Source: a virus
Strand: one strand, 5' to 3'
IMG/VR virus record: IMGVR_UViG_3300017666_000013
Location: 1-26,610 of that record
Length of the DNA: 26,610 nucleotides
In this document: piece by piece, positions 22,498 through 26,610 of the stretch
Layout: every line of letters begins with the position of its first letter
How positions within the stretch are numbered: position 1 is the first letter of the stretch
Program-made: the position numbers and the translations under genes
Notes under the pieces: generated by a model
What the model was told of the DNA's origin: nothing
Database searches by the model: none
What the model saw: the letters and a program-made list of their open reading frames with translations, nothing else

Positions 22498-22982
22498 CGC
22501 ATCCGCTGCTGAACGCACTTGCAAAGGCGCGGCTGCGCGATGCGCCGATGTTCGCCAGATGGTGCGAACTGCACGGCGTGACCGCCTGTCCGGCGACCCC
22601 TGCGTCGGTGGCGCGTTTCGTGACCGATTGTGCGACCCTCGGCATGGAGCGGCTCTGGCCCGCCGTGCAGGACATCTCGCGCATGCACGTCGCGCTCGGC
22701 CTTGCCGATCCCACGCTGGGAGCAGTGGCGGCAAGCGCCATGAGCGCGATCGCGGCCATCCCGCCACCTCGGTCGTGGCCGGGTCCGTTGAAGCAGCGCT
22801 TCGGCGCGCTGCCCTATGACGTCCAGCAGCATCTGGCCACGCAAGAGGCGCAGCGGGAACGTGCGCTGCGGCGCGCGCAGAACGAGGCCGCATCCCTCCG
22901 CCAGAAGCTCGCTGCCCTCGAACCCCGGACGAAAGAGGAAGGCAACCATGACAGTCAAACAGCAGAAGACGGCAAGGCTTGA
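22494..22982 (+). CDS. Orphan SAM-like DNA-binding domain protein (tyrosine recombinase N-terminus-like)
   Basis: The 162-aa product has a first half that resembles the SAM-like core-binding domain of tyrosine recombinases: FARWCELHGVTACPATPASV, ARFVTDCATLGMERLWPAVQ and DISRMHVALGLADPTLGAV. The expected catalytic domain (R...HxxR...Y) is absent; instead comes a helical tail (PYDVQQHLATQEAQRERALR, EAASLRQKLAAL). Length and overlap with both neighbours suggest a complete gene rather than a truncated integrase. It would bind DNA, perhaps in packaging or regulation. I recall such integrase-like short proteins in rhizobial prophages near the tail end. Confidence 0.55.
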   Translation: MTHPLLNALAKARLRDAPMFARWCELHGVTACPATPASVARFVTDCATLGMERLWPAVQDISRMHVALGLADPTLGAVAASAMSAIAAIPPPRSWPGPLKQRFGALPYDVQQHLATQEAQRERALRRAQNEAASLRQKLAALEPRTKEEGNHDSQTAEDGKA

Positions 22983-23169
22983 AGAGCGGATCACAGATCT
23001 GCGCAGCGAAATCGACACCATCATCGAGGCTCGTGTGGCCAGGATCGCCAGCGAGAGTCCGGGCGTGCCGGCAGGCGTGATCCGCAACCTCCTGACGGCC
23101 CGGGCGCCGGCCTGCCGATGCGCCCAGTATCTCGAATTGTGCAACCAGGGCGTCACGCAGATCGATTGA
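22948..23169 (+). CDS. Small phage protein with N-terminal coiled coil
   Basis: ATG 22948 follows GAGGAAGG (about 22935-22942) and lies inside the end of the previous gene (35-base overlap). The 73-aa product has a helical, charged start (KQQKTARLEERITDLRSEID) and then RNLLTARAPACRCAQYLEL with two cysteines as C-R-C. It resembles small conserved phage proteins without assigned role. The longer in-frame ORF back to 22816 is rejected because it is wholly inside the previous gene and Arg-rich. Confidence 0.65.
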   Translation: MTVKQQKTARLEERITDLRSEIDTIIEARVARIASESPGVPAGVIRNLLTARAPACRCAQYLELCNQGVTQID

Positions 23170-23241
23170 GCGGCAAGGCGTCCCGCACGCGAGACGCCGG
23201 ATACGGTCGATGGCAACGACACTCGGCATCAAGGAAACAGG

Positions 23242-24228
23242 ATGACTCTCTACAAATGGTCGCAGACGGCCTCTGCGGACGCCACGGCGGATTCCACGAT
23301 CAATTGGGCGGAAGGTCAGTCTCCGGCCAGCGTCAACGACTCCGCGCGCGCGATGATGGCAGCGATAGCGAAATACCGGGATGACGTCGCAGGCGCGATC
23401 GTCACCAGCGGCACCAGTACCGCCTACGCGGTCAATACGTATCAGGTGTTTCAGTCGCTGGCGCAGCTGAACGGTCAGGTCGTCGCTTTCACGCCGCATG
23501 CGACGAACGGCGCCACGGTCACGCTCAGCGTCGACAGCCTCGGCGCCAGGCCGCTCCGGTCGGCGCCCGCGGTCGACTTGCCCGCCGGAACGATCATCCA
23601 GGGGACGCCCTATGCCGCGCTGTACAACAATGCGGACGCCGCCTTCTATCTCGTCGGCTTCTTCAATAATCCCTACAACGTGCCGATCGGATCATGCATC
23701 GACTTCTTCGGGACGACGGCGCCGAACAGCGCGTTCGTGCTCGCCTATGGCCAGGCCGTTTCGCGCACCGCCTACGCAACGTTGTTCTCACTGTTCGGCA
23801 CGACTTACGGTACTGGAGACGGCTCGACTACCTTCAATATCCCCGATCTCCGAGGGCGCGTGGTCGCGGGTAAGGATGATATGGGAGGGAGCGCTGCGGG
23901 CCGGTTAAGCGCGACCTATTTTGGTGGGATAGCAACTAACCTGGGAGCGGCCGGAGGTGCTGAAAGTCATACGTTGACCACTGCGCAAATTCCGTCCCAC
24001 ACTCACAATAACACACTCGCTGACCCAGGACATTTCCACAAGATCAATCCATCGGCCGGTGGAACAGCGGGTGGTTCTGGCTCCGGAAGTGCGATGCAGA
24101 ACGTCGATCAGTTTACGGATACGAGGACGACGGGGATTACGTTGACCAACGCAGCTACAGGCGGTGGCAATGCACACAACAATGTTCAACCCACCATCAT
24201 AAGTAATAAACTGATCCGAATTATCTAG
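23242..24228 (+). CDS. Tail fibre protein with phage tail-collar domain
   Basis: The start ATG 23242 follows AAGGAAACAGG. The 328-aa product begins with a short attachment-like domain (MTLYKWSQTASADATADST, INWAEGQSPASVNDSARAMM). A tail-collar domain (PF07484 type) follows at about residues 148-214, with PIGSCIDFFGTTAPNSAFVL and FNIPDLRGRVVAGKDDMGG. The C-terminus has two H-X-H motifs (about 253-255 and 264-266) and a later NAHNNVQPT, as in fibres with metal-bound trimer tips. It would be the receptor-binding spike. From about 23880 the DNA appears lower in GC than the first two thirds, suggesting that the tip was exchanged by recombination. Confidence 0.88.
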   Translation: MTLYKWSQTASADATADSTINWAEGQSPASVNDSARAMMAAIAKYRDDVAGAIVTSGTSTAYAVNTYQVFQSLAQLNGQVVAFTPHATNGATVTLSVDSLGARPLRSAPAVDLPAGTIIQGTPYAALYNNADAAFYLVGFFNNPYNVPIGSCIDFFGTTAPNSAFVLAYGQAVSRTAYATLFSLFGTTYGTGDGSTTFNIPDLRGRVVAGKDDMGGSAAGRLSATYFGGIATNLGAAGGAESHTLTTAQIPSHTHNNTLADPGHFHKINPSAGGTAGGSGSGSAMQNVDQFTDTRTTGITLTNAATGGGNAHNNVQPTIISNKLIRII

Positions 24229-24293
24229 CGCAGTTTCCGAACAAGGTAGCAACCGGACCGCGGCACCTTTCCAAGGAGTCGCGAGGAACGAAC

Positions 24294-24368
24294 ATGAATG
24301 TAACCGCTGCTATTGCGGCGACGGCAACCAATAGTGTTGCATCGTATCTATCCATCTCTGCTGTCTAG
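24294..24368 (+). CDS. Possible 24-residue ORF (low confidence)
   Basis: ATG 24294 to TAG 24366-24368 gives 24 residues, mostly Ala, Thr, Ser and Val (MNVTAAIAATATNSVASY at the start). A purine-rich GAGGAACG lies about seven bases upstream, and the surrounding DNA shares the lower GC of the fibre tip. It could be a small membrane-active peptide, a remnant of a fibre-tip partner that was exchanged with the fibre end, or chance. Confidence 0.25.
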   Translation: MNVTAAIAATATNSVASYLSISAV

Positions 24369-24394
24369 CAGATCAAATCTCAGTAGAGCAACCC

Positions 24395-25081
24395 ATGGTA
24401 GACCTCAACGCCCTCACTCGGGCGAATGCCGGCCGCTGGGCGAATGCCAGGCTGGTCCGGAAGACCGAGGCGGCGAACGTTGCCGCTCGGCTGTGCAAGG
24501 CCCGGCCGCGATACCAGGCCGTCGAACGCAGGACGGGCGTGCCCTGGCCGCTCGTTGCGGTCATTCATGAACGGGAATCGTCCCAGGACTGGCGGGCGTC
24601 GCTCGCCCAGGGAGATCGCTGGGATCGGGTTTCGGTTCACGTACCGGCGGGACGGGGGCCCTTCGAGTCCTGGGAAGCGGCCGCGGTCGACGCGCTGGTC
24701 GCGTGTCCGCCTTATCTGGCGCGTCGCAAGGACTGGTCGGTCGCGGCCGCCCTGACCGCGCTCGAGACCTACAATGGCATCGGATACGCGGCGCGTGGCG
24801 TGCCGTCGCCTTACCTGTGGTCCGGCACCAATCAGTACCGCGCCGGCAAGTATGTCCGCGATGGTGTTTACGATTCCGGCCGGGTCGATCAGCAGCTCGG
24901 CTGTGCCGCGCTTCTCATCGCGATGAAGGAGCTGGATCCCGAGATCGGGTTTGCCGGCGGTGGCGCAGCCCGAGGTGACATCAACGATACTGCCGCACGG
25001 CCGTCGCTCAGGAACCCGTCGAAAGGCTCGATAGGCGCGTTCGTTGTCAGTCTGTTCAAGGCCATGTCCGGGAGGAAATGA
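24395..25081 (+). CDS. Endolysin (lysozyme-like peptidoglycan hydrolase)
   Basis: ATG 24395 begins a 228-aa protein. A lysozyme-like core is clear: a helix VERRTGVPWPLVAVIHERES (His58, Glu59, Glu61; one of the Glu residues is the likely catalytic acid), SLAQGDRWDRVSVHVPAG, ALTALETYNGIGYAARGVPS, and YLWSGTNQYRAGKYV. It would cut the glycan strand of peptidoglycan at lysis. There is no signal peptide, so it needs a holin for export, and four small membrane protein genes follow. The C-terminal 40 residues look linker-like. I recall this family as a phage lysozyme in rhizobial phages. Confidence 0.8.
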   Translation: MVDLNALTRANAGRWANARLVRKTEAANVAARLCKARPRYQAVERRTGVPWPLVAVIHERESSQDWRASLAQGDRWDRVSVHVPAGRGPFESWEAAAVDALVACPPYLARRKDWSVAAALTALETYNGIGYAARGVPSPYLWSGTNQYRAGKYVRDGVYDSGRVDQQLGCAALLIAMKELDPEIGFAGGGAARGDINDTAARPSLRNPSKGSIGAFVVSLFKAMSGRK

Positions 25082-25083
25082 AC

Positions 25084-25233
25084 ATGCATACGATCGTCGA
25101 CATCATGCTCTTTGTAGCCGGTTTTGCCGCTTCCTGGTTCTGCAAGGACCACATCCTGCGCGCCGTGGCCGGTGCCGACGCGCTGATCAAGGTAATCGAG
25201 GACAGGCTCGCGGCCCTGCGGAGCAAGGTCTGA
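25084..25233 (+). CDS. Small single-span membrane protein (lysis cassette)
   Basis: ATG 25084 follows GGGAGG (about 25071-25076). The 49-aa product has one hydrophobic stretch (VDIMLFVAGFAASWF, residues 5-19) and then a charged amphipathic helix with LIKVIEDRLAAL. It starts three bases after the endolysin stop, and its own stop overlaps the next ATG (TGATG at 25231-25235). The layout fits a pinholin, antiholin or spanin-like part of a lysis unit, although no family can be named. Confidence 0.6.
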   Translation: MHTIVDIMLFVAGFAASWFCKDHILRAVAGADALIKVIEDRLAALRSKV

Positions 25234-25484
25234 TGCTCGGGAAAATCAAGGCTGCCTGCCTGCATTCGGCGACCATTGCCTGGAGCTACTGCATTGCACT
25301 CGCCGGCGTCGCGGCGTCCGTCGTCGATGACCTCGCCGACGCACTCGGGGATCCCGGCTTGAAGGAACAGATCAGCGCGGCGATTGGCGACACCAGAACG
25401 ACGGGTCGCGTTCTGCTTGCAGTCTCCGTCGTGACGATCGTGGCGCGGCTGCGAACACTCAGGAGGAACAGTTCATGTGGATGA
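25233..25484 (+). CDS. Holin-like membrane protein
   Basis: ATG 25233 shares its A with the previous stop. The 83-aa product has a hydrophobic N-terminal segment (SATIAWSYCIALAGVAASVV, about 12-31), an acidic loop (DDLADALGDPGLKEQI), a second hydrophobic segment (GRVLLAVSVVTIVARL, about 58-73), and a basic end (RTLRRNSSCG). Two spans with a basic tail are typical for small holins, and it lies directly behind the endolysin region. The longer frame to 25044 covers the previous gene and is rejected. Confidence 0.6.
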   Translation: MLGKIKAACLHSATIAWSYCIALAGVAASVVDDLADALGDPGLKEQISAAIGDTRTTGRVLLAVSVVTIVARLRTLRRNSSCG

Positions 25485-25858
25485 CGATCATTTCGTTTCT
25501 CGGCGGGCCTGTCGTCAAGGCGCTTGTTGACGCTTACAGCGCAAAGCTCAAGGCCGAGAATGTGGACAGCAGGATCGCCGCCGATCTGGCTGCCAGCGAG
25601 ATCGCAGCGCAGTCTGCCGAGGCTCGCATCATTGGCAACTATCGCGTTGCAGAGTTGGGGCTCTGGTATGAGCCCGACAAGCTGATGGGATACGCGGTGG
25701 CGCTCTACTTCGCGAAGCTCCTCGTCTGGGACAAGGTTCTAGGCCTCGGCTCGACAGATGCATTGGCGGGCTTTGCGGCGATCACGGCCAACCTCGTGGT
25801 GTCGTTCTATTTCGCGAAGCGCGGTTTCGAGAATGTTGCAAGGATCATCAAGCGGTGA
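25475..25858 (+). CDS. Membrane protein of the lysis cassette (holin-like)
   Basis: ATG 25475 overlaps the end of the previous gene by ten bases (ATG 25481 is an alternative). The 127-aa product has a short hydrophobic front (IISFLGGPVVKALV), a coiled-coil-like Ala-rich helix (NVDSRIAADLAASEIAAQSA), then LGLWYEPDKLMGYAVALYFA and a second hydrophobic part DALAGFAAITANLVVSFYFA. It is followed by a four-base overlap with the next gene. I recall similar proteins as holins of rhizobial and gene-transfer-agent-like clusters. A spanin-like role is the alternative. Confidence 0.6.
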   Translation: MWMTIISFLGGPVVKALVDAYSAKLKAENVDSRIAADLAASEIAAQSAEARIIGNYRVAELGLWYEPDKLMGYAVALYFAKLLVWDKVLGLGSTDALAGFAAITANLVVSFYFAKRGFENVARIIKR

Positions 25859-26154
25859 AACCACAGGACGACGACATCAGGGCGATCGTTGCCGAGACGC
25901 TGGCCGAGCAGCACCGGATCCAGCAAGAGAATATCGACAGCATCGTCATGAAATCGGTGGCGTCGGTGCTGGCCTCTTTCGGAATCGAAGACGATGACCG
26001 CCGAGAGGTTCGGGCAGATTTCCAGCATCTTCGACGCTGGCGGAAGAGCGTGGAGCAGGCTCAGAGCTACACGTTCAAGGCAGTGATCACGGTGATCGTC
26101 AGCGGTCTCGTGGGCGCCGTCTGGCTCGGCGTCAAGGTCATGTTGGGCAAGTGA
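25855..26154 (+). CDS. C-tail-anchored small phage protein (DUF6127-like)
   Basis: GTG 25855 overlaps the previous stop (GTGA). The 99-aa product has a charged helical front with DDDIRAIVAETLAEQHRIQQ and REVRADFQHLRRWRKSVEQA, and a C-terminal membrane span (about residues 74-95; FKAVITVIVSGLVGAVWLGV). The order of charged domain then C-terminal anchor is that of a small lysis regulator or antiholin. The HLRRWRKSVEQAQSYTFKA stretch is what I associate with DUF6127-type phage proteins. Coupled translation with the preceding gene supports a shared role. Confidence 0.6.
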   Translation: MKPQDDDIRAIVAETLAEQHRIQQENIDSIVMKSVASVLASFGIEDDDRREVRADFQHLRRWRKSVEQAQSYTFKAVITVIVSGLVGAVWLGVKVMLGK

Positions 26155-26163
26155 GCGCTAGTC

Positions 26164-26610
26164 ATGTCGATCAAGCCGCCGCTCTACAGGATTCGCCTGG
26201 TCGACACGGACGACGACGACATCGTCGACACCCTGGTCGATCTGCACCGGTCCACCTTCTTCGACGCCGCGCGGGTCCCCTCATTCGGGCAGGGAGCGTG
26301 GTGGCTTGCCTATCATCGTGATGCTGCAGTGGGGTTTGCCGGACTGGTTCCATCCACACATGTGGCAAGTGGCGCCTATCTATCGCGGGTCGGAGTCGTC
26401 GAGCGCCATTGGGGGAGAGGATTGCAGTGGCGCTTGATGAGAGCGGCCGAGGTGCGGGCAAGGCGGCAGGGATGGAAGTCCATCGTTTCCGACACGACCG
26501 ACAATCCTGTATCCGCCAACAATTTCATCCGGTCAGGCTATCGGCTCTATAGTCCGGAGGTGCCCTGGGCGTGGCCGAATTCCCTGTATTGGAGAAAGAT
26601 GCTGGTTTGA
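26164..26610 (+). CDS. GNAT family N-acetyltransferase
   Basis: The 148-aa product has the GNAT fold order: an N-terminal RIRLVDTDDDDIVDTLVDLH helix, WLAYHRDAAVGFAGLVPS (strands 3-4), GAYLSRVGVVERHWGRGLQW with the acetyl-CoA-binding RHWGRGLQ loop (about residues 78-85), and NNFIRSGYRLY near the end. It would move an acetyl group from acetyl-CoA to a protein or small molecule. It is the last gene in view, nine bases after the lysis cassette. Phages of this kind often carry such a gene near lysis or tail genes; its target is unknown. Confidence 0.8.
   Translation: MSIKPPLYRIRLVDTDDDDIVDTLVDLHRSTFFDAARVPSFGQGAWWLAYHRDAAVGFAGLVPSTHVASGAYLSRVGVVERHWGRGLQWRLMRAAEVRARRQGWKSIVSDTTDNPVSANNFIRSGYRLYSPEVPWAWPNSLYWRKMLV

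Noticed and set aside
23172-23200. Hairpin with GGCGTC/GACGCC arms before the tail fibre
   Set aside because: No T-run follows, so it is not a terminator; such short GC-rich inverted repeats are expected by chance here.
1-26610. CRISPR arrays, tRNAs, rRNAs, insertion sequences, integrase and attachment sites
   Set aside because: Looked for by eye on both strands; no repeat-spacer pattern, cloverleaf-like sequence, transposase or recombinase catalytic motif was found.

Overview
The window reads as the late (packaging, virion and lysis) region of a podovirus-like prophage or phage, in or from a GC-rich alphaproteobacterium. Bradyrhizobium or a close relative is my best guess. The host call rests on high GC and GC3, on two operators of the alphaproteobacterial LexA type (GTTC-N7-GTTC), and on protein families I recall from rhizobial prophages. 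No integrase, attachment site, tRNA, rRNA, CRISPR array or insertion sequence was recognised, so prophage versus free phage cannot be settled here. All supported genes are on the + strand.

Layout. (a) 1-1800: the end of a probable small terminase gene, a terminator, a short tandem repeat and the large terminase. (b) 1832-3247: an accessory island led by a LexA-type promoter, with a membrane protein and a papain/NlpC-like cysteine hydrolase candidate. (c) 3343-5775: a P22-like portal gene in one reading frame, interrupted by about 290 bp holding an in-frame TGA and followed by an in-frame TAG with a coding-looking tail. (d) 5768-7039: a decayed polymorphic toxin with an HNH-type C-terminus, then an intact SUKH (SMI1/KNR4) immunity-type gene. 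(e) 7134-8861: a small conserved phage gene, a secreted ClpP-fold-like protein and a proline-rich ORF. (f) 9265-16085: SU10-like major capsid protein, terminator, adaptor, tail/fibre proteins and a nozzle or DNA-stabilisation-type protein, mostly tightly packed. (g) 16231-18463: a protein with a four-cysteine C-terminal domain, a TPR-like protein and a small GNAT-like protein. (h) 18534-18562: a second LexA-type promoter, then about 360 bp without a convincing gene. (i) 18925-20987: two proteins likely belonging to the virion interior or scaffold. (j) 21079-23169: accessory and small phage genes, including an orphan recombinase-like DNA-binding domain. (k) 23242-26610: tail-collar fibre, endolysin, four small membrane proteins of holin/spanin type and a GNAT acetyltransferase.

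How it fits together. Terminase, portal, capsid, adaptor, nozzle, fibre and lysis genes form a nearly full podoviral late module. Between these core genes lie independent accessory cassettes, several of them effector-like or paired. Two near-identical SOS-type promoters suggest that DNA damage switches on at least one cassette and possibly the downstream virion genes. The split portal, the frameshifted toxin, the probable frameshift in the hydrolase gene and the GNAT-like gene without a normal start suggest a decaying prophage, or sequencing errors that should be excluded first.
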